Below are positions 46,750 to 58,893 of a stretch of 64,000 nucleotides of DNA, one piece after another. This DNA is from Brachypodium distachyon. Lineage: Eukaryota > Streptophyta > Magnoliopsida > Poales > Poaceae. The translations under genes were made by a program, and so were the position numbers. The number at the start of each line of letters is the position of its first letter. Within the stretch, counting starts at the first letter, position 1. The stretch covers positions 22,620,501-22,684,500 of the forward strand of contig NC_016132.3 in NCBI RefSeq assembly GCF_000005505.3, in the 5' to 3' direction. The notes under the pieces are model-generated. The model had not been told where the DNA came from, did not search any database, and was given only the letters and a program-made list of their open reading frames with translations.

Positions 46750-49700
46750 ATGGGCGGAGAGCGGCTGGGGAGCTGGGTGGTGTCGTACACGGGGATGTCG
46801 GCGGACAACATCAAGGGGCTGCTTCTGGCGGTCTCCTCAAGCCTCTTCATCGGGGCCAGCTTCATCGTCAAGAAGAAGGGGCTCAAGAAGGCCGGCGCCT
46901 CCGGCGTCCGCGCAGGTGGGACTCACCTATCTCCCCTCTCTCTCTGCTCGACCCCGTCTCGTCTCGCACTACCCAACGAACATCAGGAGGCCCTTCTTGT
47001 GATGCTGCCGCCGCCTCGCCGCGTTGCTGTGTCCGTAGGCTAGATCTGAGCGGAGCCGCGCGAGATTTGGATCTTGCTTGCGTCGTCAGTGCGCCTGGAC
47101 CCTGGATAGGTGGGGGAGTTGGGACTTTGGAGCAGTAAGCCACATTGGAGATCGGGACGGTTGTTGAGCATGGATTGAGACTTCCCTGGAGTAGGTCTGG
47201 TGGTGGGACTCGTTCTTGTATGTCACTTGATCTTGTTACAGTAAGATCATGCTAAGCAAAATTGATGGGGCGGTGGTGATGCGGTGACAGCACCCCCTCT
47301 CCTCTTGTTGTTTATAATGATGTTGCGTTGCAAGTCCTTAGTTCTTGCTCCTGCAGTTTCCACCATTTGATCAATTTGAACAAGCATATGCAAATATGAT
47401 GGGCTTAGAAATACAACTCATAGAGTTTTTTGCAACCAAAACAAATATGCAACGGACTCCGTCTGTTGGCTTGTTACCCTTTAAACTTCCGACATCTTCT
47501 CACGATCGTATCCTATGTTCAATTAGTCTGTATCATGTACTGGTTAACCGAATGACTGCTGCATAGAGAATTTTGTGCTTACTGTGCTAATTTGCTACAG
47601 GTGTTGGTGGCTACTCTTACTTGCTTGAGCCACTGTGGTGGATAGGAATGATAACAAGTATGTATTTTTCTTGATATAGTGGATAGGCATTTCCTACATA
47701 GTTATTTTCTTCCATTATTGTATGATGTGGTACTAATGATTTGGCCCTTTGCAGTGATTGTTGGGGAAGTTGCTAACTTCGCAGCTTATGCTTTTGCTCC
47801 TGCTATCTTGGTCACTCCACTTGGCGCACTTAGCATAATTATCAGGTGAGAACTATATTTAATATGATTTACAACTACTTAAGTGAATTGTGTGCAGCTT
47901 ATATTTCAGTAGATCTGATATTTCTAGCACGTCTCTCTTTTTAGTGCTGTTCTGGCACGCATTATTTTGCGGGAGAATCTACACATATTTGGTATACTCG
48001 GGTGTATTCTTTGCGTTGTGGGTTCGACAACTATTGTGCTTCATGCCCCTCCGGAGCGTGAAATCGAGTCTGTGGCGGAAGTATGGGATCTTGCAACTGA
48101 ACCAGGTTTATTCTGCATTCATATGATTGGCATAGTAAAGTAAAACATTACATGTTGGATTTTTTTTTATCAACTATACTAAGGCTTAAACTTCTATGTT
48201 GCAGCATTTTTACTTTATGCAGCCGTTGTGCTTGCAGCAGCTTTTGTGCTCATATTCCATTTTGTCCCACAGTATGGTCAGACACATATTATGGTGTATA
48301 TTGGCGTTTGCTCACTTTTTGGGTCTTTATCGGTATGGTCCTCACCTCATGATCTTTTTTTGATATATGTTTACTTAACCCTTCATAAGAGTTCTGTAGA
48401 AGAAAAAACCCTTGTTAAGTTGTTTTGATATGATTTTTCCTTCTGTACCTGTTTGGTTTGGCAGGTCATGAGTGTCAAAGCTCTTGGAATAGCCTTAAAG
48501 CTGACATTTTCAGGGATGAATCAGCTAGTCTATCCACAAACATGGGTGTTCACACTTGTCGTAATTGCATGCATATTAACACAGATGAACTATCTGAACA
48601 AGGTATGGTCGTTGACTGATGTTATGTTCATGGTAGTTATGGAATTATAAGAGAATACTTTACATACGTAGCATAGACTGATTAATATGTTTCCATTGAT
48701 ATATCATATATGTAGTTATGCTCCACATTACTTTCAGCTTGACATAGTTCACTCTTGCAGGCCCTTGACACATTCAATACCGCAGTTGTTTCACCCATAT
48801 ATTATACGATGTTTACATCATTGACCATTTTGGCTAGTGTAATAATGTTCAAGGTAACAGCTTTGGAGCATGATATTTTTATTTGTGTACATTATTGACC
48901 TCGAGCATTGCTTTCCTTCCGTCTTAAACAATGATCTGGACATAAATCAGTTCACCCATATAGTTTATTGTGAGAATGTGCAAGAAGTAGTACTACATAT
49001 CAGTCTTTACTTTGAATGAGTCAGCTACTTGAATTGATACCAGTCAATCCTTTACATTGTTCATTGATGTGACAGTTGCACATACTTAATTAATGTTGAG
49101 TTATCCTTCGTATTTGTTAAAGTGTTCGACCTATAACTTGGCAATCTTTGCGTTATAGAGAATCTTGGTCTTGCTCCATTAAATTTTGCAGTAACCTTTC
49201 CGATGATCACTCAAGTTTGTGCTCTCCTTTGCCTTGCAGCACCAGGTGGTGCTGTTAATTGTGGTTTTGTCTTTATTGATATTAGTTTCAAATCCAAATT
49301 TCCGAAAGTTTTGGTTGTTAATTCCTTCGGACAAAATTCTACTTTAGGACCTAACTTATTTAAATTTCTACCTCCATTCCTAAAAATAAGGTGTATTTTG
49401 TTTCCTTTGACCAAGCCTTTGATCAAGGATTACTCCATTGATGTGTGACTTATGTGATACAGATCATAACCATAAACAAGTACTCTTGAATACGAATGCA
49501 ATTGTATCAGTTTGATCAAGGATTCACACAAAAAAACACATTAATAGACTAATTACGGGTCAAATGCTTGGTCAAAGGAAACAAAATAGGCCCTATTTTT
49601 AGGAACAGATGGAGTAGTAAACTTTTGTTATCAGGAGTCAGGACTTTGGATTATATCCTGCAGTTCCAATGCTCATGAAGTCCTGCTTCTCCATTAGAGG

Positions 49701-50270
49701 GAGGGCCAGTTAACTCTTGTCAACAGGACTAAATAGAGCATGTATAGGTCAAATGGATGACTGATAACACAATAAATGAAATATCTGTTGATAGGATTAT
49801 AAGTTTGTGAATCATTATAATCCATGCCTTCCCTATTGGCTAACAAATATTGTCCAGTGGTGCATCGGCTAACAAATATCATTTATCCATTAACAGTGTT
49901 TCTGGGTCATTTATTAATATCAACTATAACTTCATGCAGGATTGGGATCGTCAAAATCCAACGCAAATTGTCACAGAAATGTGTGGTTTTGTTACTATCC
50001 TTTCTGGAACATTTCTTCTTCACAAGACGAAGGATATGGTTGATGGTATGACTAAATGTCCTCCCATTTTGACTACGAATGACATCTGTTTTTTTTGTAA
50101 GTTCTTATTCCATGGCTTCATGCACAGGTCTCCAACCACATTTACCTATTCGAATCCCTAAACATGCGGAGGAGGATTCATATGGGGCTGAAGGAATTCC
50201 TCTCAGGTCTGCTGCTGATGGCATTCCTCTCAGGTCACCGAGGAGCACAGAATCATTTCGCTCGACGTGA
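46750..50270 (+). CDS. NIPA: NIPA-type magnesium transporter
   Basis: Nine exons: 46750-46915, 47601-47657, 47755-47845, 47945-48105, 48205-48332, 48465-48602, 48761-48853, 49940-50045, 50128-50270; GT-AG introns, phases match, 360 residues. The protein is a nine-helix membrane transporter of the NIPA family, related to the DMT superfamily; animal members carry Mg2+, and plant members are annotated as probable Mg transporters of endosome or plasma membrane. Conserved blocks: [20 protein letters not shown] with [105 protein letters not shown] and [20 protein letters not shown]. The C-tail contains GIPLRS twice, 15 bases apart in coding terms. Intron 7 is 1.09 kb and holds a Stowaway (49371-49614). 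No damage is seen. Confidence 0.96.
49371..49614. mobile_element. Stowaway MITE in NIPA intron 7
   Basis: CCTCCATTCCTAAAAATAAG begins it and CTATTTTTAGGAACAGATGG plus AG ends it; TA flanks at 49369-49370 and 49615-49616. GTTTCCTTTGACCAAGC is mirrored by GCTTGGTCAAAGGAAAC, so the arms are long (244 bp in all). Confidence 0.9.
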
Positions 50271-52638
50271 TGAATCATGGATGCTTGCAACCGTGCTCAG
50301 TTCATGACGCCTGAAAGGCGAATTTCCTCAAATCATGATGCTTCAAGGCTTAAACTCGGGAAGGGAAGAATCTCCATTCTTTCATTGGATACAACTCATA
50401 GGTTTTGACTGTAGGATTGAAAGGTAGCGGCTTGGTGCCCCTTGTAATTTTCTGAGGCATTGGTACAGAGTTTCAGGGGTTATATCAGTTATACATCTCT
50501 GGGTAAGAAGATTACTGGAATGGCCAAGGATCCAAGTTTTGAACATATCGCGGTGAGCCATAGAGGTCACCTGGAACTGTTGTATTCTTTCAAATACAGA
50601 AGTATGCCATCCGGAATACAAGGTGAATTGAAAGAGCCCATTGTGTTATTAACCATATCAAGCTATCGGATATAGCTAGAACGGTGCAGTTGTATGCAGG
50701 ACTATAGGAGTTCCTCCTGTAGTCGATCCGAGTTCATCCAGGAGTTTTTTGCACCCGTTGAAAAAAATTCTCATGAGTTCTTTCTGTTTCTTGTTGAATA
50801 GGAGTACCCGGCTATAATATCAGATGACGCACCATAACGTTGAACGACTGATTACTCTGGCACGTTTGTTCGGTTGATGCACTAGCCAGCAACCTCCGAG
50901 TGACGACGACGTCTACCCTCTAATCCTCTATGCTAACGTCAAATTCAAAGGTCACACTGCAATCTAAGCAACTCTGGAAAACAAAGGCAACCGGTAACAT
51001 TCAACTACTAAAACCGCTTTAATAATCAAGTAGTAACAACAAAACTCGCTAAATTTGCTTGCTTATCTTCTTTAACTTCACTTGACTCTTTCAACTCCAA
51101 AGATTTTCTGCTACTCCATTCATTAACCAAACAGGGTGTAAATTTTTTCCATACTAAGGTCATGCCCAATGCATGGTCTTTTAGCATCGTCTCTTAATGC
51201 ATTTTAGTTGTTTAGATTAGATACAAACTATCCCAATTTATTACAGTGGGCTACATTTTATTGAGATTTGAGCCTAACTAGATGATTATTATTCCTCAAG
51301 AAAAAAAACTACTCCCTCCGTTCCTAAATACTTCTTGCTGTTTTAGTGTTGCACTAAAACAGCGAGAAGTATTTAAAAACGGGAGGAGTAGATGATTATT
51401 ATAAAAGTAGTACGGAGTAACGATATAGGAGTATTGGATTGATTGTACAGAAGGGATCTAACAGAAGCGATAAGTTCATCTCTTATCCTTATTAATTATT
51501 GACTACGCAGGCAAAAAATTATGTGGAGGGTTAAAGCCTACGGGTGCCCAATGCACCCATTGTGTACCATATTTAAAGCATTGACAAGTAAGCAAAAATC
51601 TGACGTAACGCCGTACTAGAAGAAGAAAGAGAAATAACGTATCTTAATCTAGATAGTCCTGTTGTTGAACCCAAGAAAACTCATAATTTTCTCACACATT
51701 ACATATTAAATGACAGCTTATTTAGATACGACACTAAGGTACAAACTATTGGAAGGGTTATATGTACTATAATGTATCTACTCATATGTAATGCATATGA
51801 TATAACTTAAGATATGGTGCATTGATTGTGCCTTAAGAGACAATGTCAAGGTGGAGCACGGAGAGAAGCCTAAGAGCATCTCAGATAGCTTCTGGTCACC
51901 TTAGTTTTTTCACGCAAGACTTTAATTGCTATTTAAACTTTTAGTATGCTGTAAAAAAAGGAAAGTATGTAACATAGAATACTTTCGCAACATAAATACA
52001 ACACTAACATAATTTTTACATGATCAAACTATGTACACTTGCATATATTAATGGTTTAAATTTTGTAACATTAATTGTATGCATAGTAAAGCACCTCCTT
52101 TTTTTACAAAAAAAAAGGTTTTGACTTATATGTAAAGCCTAAACGACTGACCCAACAAATTTCAAGGATATGCAGAGTCTACCAACTTTCAAGAAATAGC
52201 ACAAAAAAAATCTACAAGTTCCACCACCCTACACAAAATAAAGACTATAGGCCCTCAACATGTCGATTCATTTGTCCGTTTAAGCAAGGATGAAGCGACT
52301 TGACCGCTGCTGTGATCCCTCCCAACACCGCTGGCATCCAGAGCTAAAAGAATATAGCAAATTTGCACATGCAGTCAATCAGATGTTTTTCTTAGGTAGT
52401 GACCTTGTTCCGGACATTCCATGACGTCCAATACAGAGCGGCAAACTCCAAGCACAACACAGAACACACTCTCAGAGTATAATGAATGTCCGTGGCTATA
52501 TTTTGAAACAGAGGGGTCATGTCCACGGCCTCCTATACAACGAGAATGGGAGCCTCATATGTCACCATCCGTGGTGGTTAAAATAAGATCAATAAACCTG
52601 ATATATATGGATTCTTTGGATTAGACTAGACTACATGC
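50271..52638. other. NIPA 3' UTR and intergenic DNA
   Basis: The 3' UTR probably ends before 50800. Beyond it is AT-rich DNA with short repeats (CCAATGCACCCATTG near 51548). No gene or RNA is recognised. Confidence 0.5.
51312..51388. mobile_element. Stowaway MITE
   Basis: CTCCCTCCGTTCCTAAATAC starts it and GTATTTAAAAACGGGAGGAG is its inverted end, with TA at 51310-51311 and 51389-51390. The centre GTTTTAGTG/CACTAAAAC completes a near-perfect 77-bp hairpin. Confidence 0.93.
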
Positions 52639-53253
52639 CAGCCGTGCGGTAGCAGTTCTAGCTACCGTACCCTTCCTGCCATCCCCTTCTGGTCCGTTTC
52701 GCAAGACGAGTGCGTGGTGTCTTCCTTGCATGCATGCAAGTAAAAAACAGGAATGATGATGCATGCTCATGTCAGCTAAGATTCTTTTGTAATTCGAAAA
52801 TTAAAAATGTCTTAGCACTCAAACGACGCGACGGATTTACGATTAGTTTCACCGTTGAGTTTGTGATGACGAGGGCTTCAAAACTAGATCCCGATCGGGT
52901 ATGTTTCAACAAAAACAAATCGAGATTCAAAGTTACCAACCACAAATATGCGAGTTACCAAACGTATGCGCAAGTAGTTACCAGCTTAAAAACATGATCA
53001 TCACTCGAACACCTGGGTAACTTAGACAGCTTGATAATTATAACGGTACCATGATCGTGACCAGTAACATGGACAACCTGTTAACTACAACAGTGCCATG
53101 GTGAGTAACTACATCACAATACCACATTTGTAAGGCATTTGTAGTTGTAACACAAAACCTTGTTAACTACATAGTGCTATGATGCAAGTGGTAACTTCAA
53201 CGCAAAAACATGGGTAACTCTATTAGTGATATGGTGGTAACTAAAACCTAGAT

Positions 53254-53610
53254 AGTTGGATAGATATATCGATTACACGTTGGTAACTTTAATCTAAATG
53301 ACTGGATAACCACATGAGTGTCATGATGGTAATTATAACCTAAACGACTGGATAACTAATGTGTGTCATGAAGATAACTGGAAAATAAACGACTGGGTAA
53401 CTACATGAGTGTCATGATGATAACTGTAAAAGAAACGACTGGGTAACTACATGAGTGTCATGATGATAATTGTAACTTAAAAGGCATCAGATCATGATGG
53501 TAACTGTAATCTAAACGACTAGATAACTTAATGATGTTCATGACAGTAGCTATAACCTAAATGGTTGGATAACTACATGAGTGTAATGATGGTAACTATA
53601 AACTAAATGA
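53254..53610. repeat. 46-bp minisatellite, about six to seven degenerate units
   Basis: The phrase GACTGG(A/G)TAAC or a close variant recurs at 53300, 53346, 53391, 53437, 53517 and 53563, giving spacings of 46, 45, 46, 80 and 46. It is followed by ACATGAGTGTCATGATG(A/G)TAA in most units. Weaker TAACTAC-type copies extend from about 53020 to 53960. Confidence 0.87.
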
Positions 53611-53961
53611 ATGAAGAATTCACTTAGCGGCTTCATTTGAGATTAGAAATTAACAACCTATAATATATGAGTTACCAGACCAGATTATTCACAAGTAGAT
53701 ACAATATGTTTGGGTGAATTTCTTTGAAGTCAGTAGTTACCAACGAGTAAATATACCGGTTACCAAGCTTTTTAATACATAGCTATTGGGTTCAAAATAG
53801 TAGATCTCACTTGATAACTACATCGGCGCCATAGTGATAACTCTAGCATGAACAAATTGGTAAGTTCATAAGTGAGATGGTGGTAACTATACGCCGGACT
53901 ATAGTGGTAATTACTACCTTCATGGCTAGATACTACACCATAGCTTTAGTGGTAATACCTA

Positions 53962-54073
53962 CTCCTCGGATTCATATTAATTGTCTCAAATTTGCCCAAA
54001 TATGGATATATCTATGCCTAAAAAACATCTAGATACCTGTAGTATTTCGATAATTAATATGGATCAGAGGGAG
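53962..54073. mobile_element. Stowaway MITE nested in the repeat
   Basis: CTCCTCGGATTCATATTAAT starts it and ATTAATATGGATCAGAGG with GAG ends it. TA at 53960-53961 and 54074-54075. It sits just after the minisatellite zone. Confidence 0.88.
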
Positions 54074-55050
54074 TACTAAACAATAAGCTAACACAACAAA
54101 CAAAGTTGTCCAATAAAATCCACCAAGGAATCTAATCTAGCAATCAAATGTAGCAACACAAAAATAGCTCAACTAATTTGCAACATGATCCATATACATC
54201 ATAAGAGTAGATGTAGCATAGAACAATTTTCATTGAACGCCATACCTTGTTGAGCACATTGCAAAGACGTATCGCCATTTCAGAAGTGCCTTTCATGAGA
54301 AAGACAATGAAGAGAAGAAGCCATGGATCAAAATAGCCACTCACTGCAGCTAAAAAAAACACCCACGCCATCGTTTCATCGAACACCTCAGATGCATAGA
54401 ATTAACCCGTGCCGCCATTTCATCGAACACCTCCAGTGCACATGCTAAAATAGCCATCCTCTTGCCGCAATGTCATCACCGCCTCTAATGTCGCCTGCGT
54501 CAACTCATGGATGCCCGTCGTCTGCATCGTGCGGACCATGGCCGCCCTCGTCACACGGTTGCGCTCTACGTCTCGTCCCAACATGCACGCTGACGCTACC
54601 GCACACCACCCTTGCCCCTTCGCCATCGCCGTTGTCTCAAATCCGTCTCCTGTCTCCTGGCCCACGCCTTCACGAGCGCAGCCTGCTCGATGCCGACCGC
54701 GGGAGCACAACCCGTGCACTCCATCGTCTTCCTCAACTTGTTCCTCACCTCCCTCCTCCATTCCGGGAACCTCCCGGCTTTGCGCACCCAGTTTGACCAG
54801 TGACCGTGGGAGGAGCAGCGAGGGAGGAGGCGGGACATGAAGGAGGATCTCAGGTGCGTGGAGCAGCGCGGTGGAGAGGATTCCTGGAGTGGAATCACGT
54901 GGAGAGAGATGAGAAAGCAGCGTGGAAGTAGGAGAGATTGCTGGAGAGAGGAGAAATAGAGACATGGATATTAGAGAAAGAAGGAGACGTGTGATGCAGA
55001 TCCGACGACGCGCAACGCGTCTGCGCGTAAGCGCAGTTGCCGTACGGCAG

Positions 55051-55498
55051 GTAAATAGATTTTTCGGGATTCTTTACAACAATTTTCTTTAATTTATAGC
55101 TGAAGTCAGTAGTGCAACAGTTCACGGCAAGTTTTCTTAACCAACTGCACATGGGAAAACAAAATAATAATAATCTTAAATTTTTACCAAAATATTAATA
55201 ATATAATGACGTGTTAATGATTTTTTTGCAGGGATGTGTTAATGAATTTTAATGGTACATCAATGTAACAATGACATGTTAATAGAATGATTTTTGAAAT
55301 AATAATACTCTATTAACATAAAATTGATATGTAATAAATTTGATTAACATTGAAATTTTAGGTTTTGTATCCGGTAAAAAAACGCTGATATCCCAGCTGT
55401 TCGCCATTGTCCATTGAGCTGGTGCGTGCACAAAAACTCGTCAAGATACACCCAAGTGACCCAAGAAGTCAAATTCAACGATCCAGTCAGTCGCCACC
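55051..55498 (+). promoter_or_regulatory. Upstream region of the P450 gene
   Basis: Strongly AT-rich (TAATGA/TTAATG phrases) up to about 55380, then a short leader. No clear TATA box is assigned. Confidence 0.4.
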
Positions 55499-56413
55499 AT
55501 GGAGCTCGCAGCCCTGCTCCTGCTCCTCCTCCCCTTCCTCCTAGCCGGCCTCTTGTACCTCGGGAAAGCCCGCGGCAGCGGCGGCGGCGGGAACGGGCGG
55601 CGTCTCCCTCCCTCTCCTCGGGGCCTCCCCGTCATCGGCAACCTGCACCAGGTGGGCGCGCTCCCTCACCGCGCCCTGCGCTCGCTCGCCGCGTCCCACG
55701 GCGGTGCCCATGGCCTCCTGCGGCTCCGCCTCGGGCAGGTCCCCGCGCTGGTGGCCTCTTCCCCGGCCGCGGCCGCCGAGCTCATGCGCGCGCAGGACCA
55801 CGCCTTCGCCACGCGGCCCTACTTCCGGACCGCCGAGATCCTCACCTACGGCTTCAGAGACCTCGTCTTCGCGCCCCACGGCGAGCACTGGCGCCACGTA
55901 CGCCGACTCTGCTCCGCGCACGTCCTCAACCCCGCCCGCTCCCGCCGCCGCTACTACGACGCCATGAGAGAGCGAGAGGTCGCCGCGCTCGTCCAGGCCG
56001 TCGCAGCCGCTTCTGCGGGCGGCGTGGTGGATCTTAGCGGGGCTCTGTACCGGTTCGCGAACGGCGTGATCTGCCGGGCGGTCTCCGGGTCAAGGAGGCC
56101 GGAGGAGGATTTGGGGAGGAGCGAGGTGTTCAGGGAGCTGATCGAGGAGAACACGGCGCTGCTGGGCGGGTTCTGCGTCGGGGACTACTTCCCGGCGCTG
56201 GCGTGGGCGGACGCGCTGGTGTCCGGCGGCGGCGCGAGGGCGCGGAGGAACTTGAGGCGGTGGGACGAGCTGCTGGAGGAGGTGGTCCGGGAGCACGAGG
56301 GGAGGACCGCCGAGGGGGAGGAGGATTTCGTGGACGTGCTGCTGGCCTTGCGAGGGGAGGCGCAGGAGGACGGGTTCGAGCTGAGTAGGGACGTCATCAA
56401 GTCGCTCTTGGCG
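55499..56413 (+). CDS. Cytochrome P450, CYP71 clan, first exon only
   Basis: A single open exon of 305 codons ends at LLA followed by GTATGT (donor at 56414), phase 0. P450s of this clan are ER-anchored monooxygenases of specialised metabolism that take electrons from a P450 reductase. Seen here: an N-terminal hydrophobic anchor (LAALLLLLLPFLLAGLLYLG), the proline-rich hinge LPPSPRGLPVIGNLHQVG (residues about 36-53), the helix C motif WRHVRRLCSAHVL (about residue 131) and the segment before helix I (DVIKSLLA). The helix I A/G-G-x-D/E-T-T motif, the ExxR pair and the Cys heme loop belong to a second exon that is not found in the remaining 7.6 kb. Either the intron was enlarged by the retrotransposons that follow or the gene is truncated. 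The substrate cannot be inferred. Confidence 0.92.
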
Positions 56414-56869
56414 GTATGTTCTTCGCCACACTTTTAACTCGCTCTCTGACGGGCGTGCCGGCGCGCTAGAGGTAGGAGCTGTGAACGCGGTGGTGCTCAC
56501 CGAATCACTAGGTCGGGGTTTTTTTCGACTCGGTCTCTAAAATATAATACCCGGACTTTACGGAGAAATTTTGCTATCTGAAATTTCGGTTACCCGAAGT
56601 TTCGGTCTTTAGTTTGGTCACGACCGAAATTTACAAAGATGGGTGATAATTCCAAAACAAAACATGATCCGGTACAAATTTTAACAACGTTTCACTTATA
56701 TTTCCAACGATATTTTCATATCAACGTGGGCGCCAGGGGTTTGCAAAGTGAAATTGTCGATTGTCCCTGTTTTGTCGTGATTTTGCATAGGGAGTGGTTT
56801 GGCGCCTAGGTTCGGTTAGGAGAATGGGTTGGTTTTTATGAAGTTCGGTCCTATTCGGTCTTTCGGTCT

Positions 56870-57038
56870 TTGTGAATTGATACCTGAATTACTATGATAA
56901 AATTCGGTCTATAAAATTTTCTACCCAAACATCTAATTGGTCTTTCGGTCTCGGTCTTTCGGTTTCAGTCTCGGTCTATTCGGTTTCGGTTTTCGGTCAT
57001 CGGTTTTTATTATAGTAATTCAGGTATCAATTCACAAA
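56870..57038. repeat. Inverted repeat enclosing TTCGGT microsatellite-like DNA
   Basis: TGTGAATTGATACCTGAATT (56871-56890) with the bases after it is mirrored by TAATTCAGGTATCAATTCAC (57016-57035). The arms are about 33 bp. Between them GTC(T)TTCGGT phrases repeat about ten times. It lies in the P450 intron region. Confidence 0.85.
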
Positions 57039-57179
57039 AGATGCCGATCTAGCTGCCCTATGATCGGTTTTTGTTTCGAACCAAAACCAAAACCTAGTGC
57101 TAGCACGTGTCGAACTAGGTGCCCTATGAGCACTAGGTGCTGAACTGAACATCAGTTGGGGCTACCTCGTCATACCCAA

Positions 57180-58893
57180 ACTAAGGGTTTTCGACTAGGG
57201 AGAGCACGGGTGTGTGTTGGCGATCTCGTCGGCTAACAAGGACACAGGGGACACGATTTACCCAGGTTCAGAGCCCTCGAAAGATAATACCCCTAGTCCT
57301 GCTTGTCTGATCTGGTATTGATGGAAAGATTACAAGGTTGCCATGGAGGCGTGCATGAGAGATGAGATCTGTGGATCCATCCTCCCCAGCTCCCCCCCTA
57401 GTGCTTTATATAGGAGGCGTGTATGAGAGATGAGATCTGTGCCCACCGTGCCGCGCTCGCCGCGCCCGCATGCCGCACCTCACGGAGCGTCGGGCCTCGT
57501 TGCACCCTGCCGCGCTCCAGCGTGCCCCCGCGCCCGCTCCGTCGCGCCTTGCCACACGCGTCTGGGCCACCCGCGCCGTGCCTCGCGCACCCGCGTCAAC
57601 ACCAAGGGTGCCCGCGGTCGCGCCCGAGCCACGTCGGGCCACGTAGGTCCTCAATCGTGCTCCGCACGCGTCCTTACCACGGCGCCGGCGGCACGCTCCG
57701 AAGGTGCTCGACAAAATGACCAAGGGGCCGGCCGGCATCAAAGAAAGGGAAATTCGCCACGGTGGAGCTCCTCTCACCTTCGCACAAGCAGGGAGAATGG
57801 CGAAGCCGGCGTGGGTCTCCCTGGAAGACTTGAAGGCACCGCCTACACCTTGCTCCAAGCGGCCTCGTCCACGCGCCTCGTCCCCATAATGCCTCAACAA
57901 CGACGAGCTTCCGCAATGGCTCCTTGGCTGCCAAGACCACCTCCGTCGCAACCAAGAAGTGGCCAATGCCCCTGCAAAACGCCCAAGAACACCAAGTCCC
58001 GAAGAAGTTTCGGGCGCCGCCAAACGAGGCTTCGGCGCCGGAAAAATCAAACAAGACCGGTGTGAAGCTCCACCACGAGCCTTGAGCTCTATTTCATAGA
58101 CCACAGGGAGCTCTTTGGCGTCCGGGCCGGCGAATGCAAGGCCGACACCTCGCCGTCCTTCCTACTGCCCAAGACTAGCAAAAATAGAAGGGAGAAGAGG
58201 CGCCTTTTTCGAAAAGGAGGAAAGAGAGGTGGGGGGAGCACCCCTGCGCAGTCTCGACCAGGGCTGAGCCCCTCCCGTCACCCATGGTGACGACGGCGCC
58301 GCTGGAAAGGTGGTCGGTTTGACCACCTCTTCCCTGGACCGTACCAAGGAAGAAGATGAAGGAGAGCCGTCCGATCTAGGGCGGGGAACCCACCCTGGCC
58401 GTCAGATCTTCTTCACTAAAGCGAACCGGTATCGGGCCCAACCAGGCCTCGGTCCCGAAAACGACCCAAAATAGGCCCAGGTAAAAAAAAGGAGACGGCG
58501 CGCCCAATAGCGGCCCAAAACAACCGGTCCAACTCGCGCCCGCACGTGGCCGGCCCAGCTGGCCCACACGGTCGGCTCGGATCGGAAAAATTGCGGAAAA
58601 GCCCAGGAACTTTCGGGGAGGCCCTCGGGGCCCCTGATTTTTGCAAAATAGTCCTTCGGGACACCGGTTTTTTCGCAGCGAGACCCCCGGGTCCCGGTTT
58701 TTGCTAAATAACCCCCGAAATCTGATTTCTCGCAAGGAAGATCACCGAAGACATGTAATTTTCCCACCAAGGCTCCTATTTTTCGCAGGAAAGCTATCAA
58801 ATACCTCAGCCTCACGCAAAGGAAGAACTCGGAAGTCTCTCGCCGAAGGTTGACCCGAAGGCATTCTCAATGCCTCCAGCTCAAGGGGGCTAC
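57180..58893. mobile_element. LTR-retrotransposon sequence, non-coding, ending in a polypurine tract
   Basis: The segment includes GACACGATTTACCCAGGTTC, a phrase common in grass LTR elements, a TATA-like CTTTATATAGG near 57403, and a 29-bp direct repeat (57345-57373, 57413-57441). The last part (about 58550-58893) ends AGCTCAAGGGGGCTAC directly before the LTR, with AAGGGGG at 58883-58889 as polypurine tract. Long frames here on both strands are compositional, with no gag or pol motifs. It may combine pieces of two elements. Confidence 0.6.

Larger units (their letters stand above)
52639..55050. mobile_element. Unclassified repeat, possibly a non-autonomous TIR transposon
   Basis: CAGCCGTGCGGTA (52639-52651) is an imperfect inverted match (10 of 13) to TGCCGTACGGCAG (55038-55050). 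The left half carries the CAAACGACGCGACGGATTTACG and AAAACTAGATCCCGATCGGG phrases that I recall from repeated grass DNA. The middle is a TAACTAC-rich minisatellite, and the right half is GC-rich with an open minus-strand frame (54965-54420, 181 codons) without recognisable domains. No target duplication is evident, so the borders are tentative. Confidence 0.4.

Noticed and set aside
51160..51850. Possible Tourist MITE with GTCTCTTAA motifs at both sides
   Set aside because: The motifs CATCGTCTCTTAA and TTAAGAGACAATG occur, but the surrounding order does not form consistent inverted ends.
54420..54965. 181-codon minus-strand frame
   Set aside because: No domain or homologue is recognised and an overlapping plus frame of 109 codons exists. 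It lies inside a repeat, so I mention it there but do not call a gene.
57406..58104. 232-codon minus-strand and 211-codon plus-strand frames
   Set aside because: Both arise from GC-rich non-coding retrotransposon DNA. There are no gag, pol or host protein motifs.
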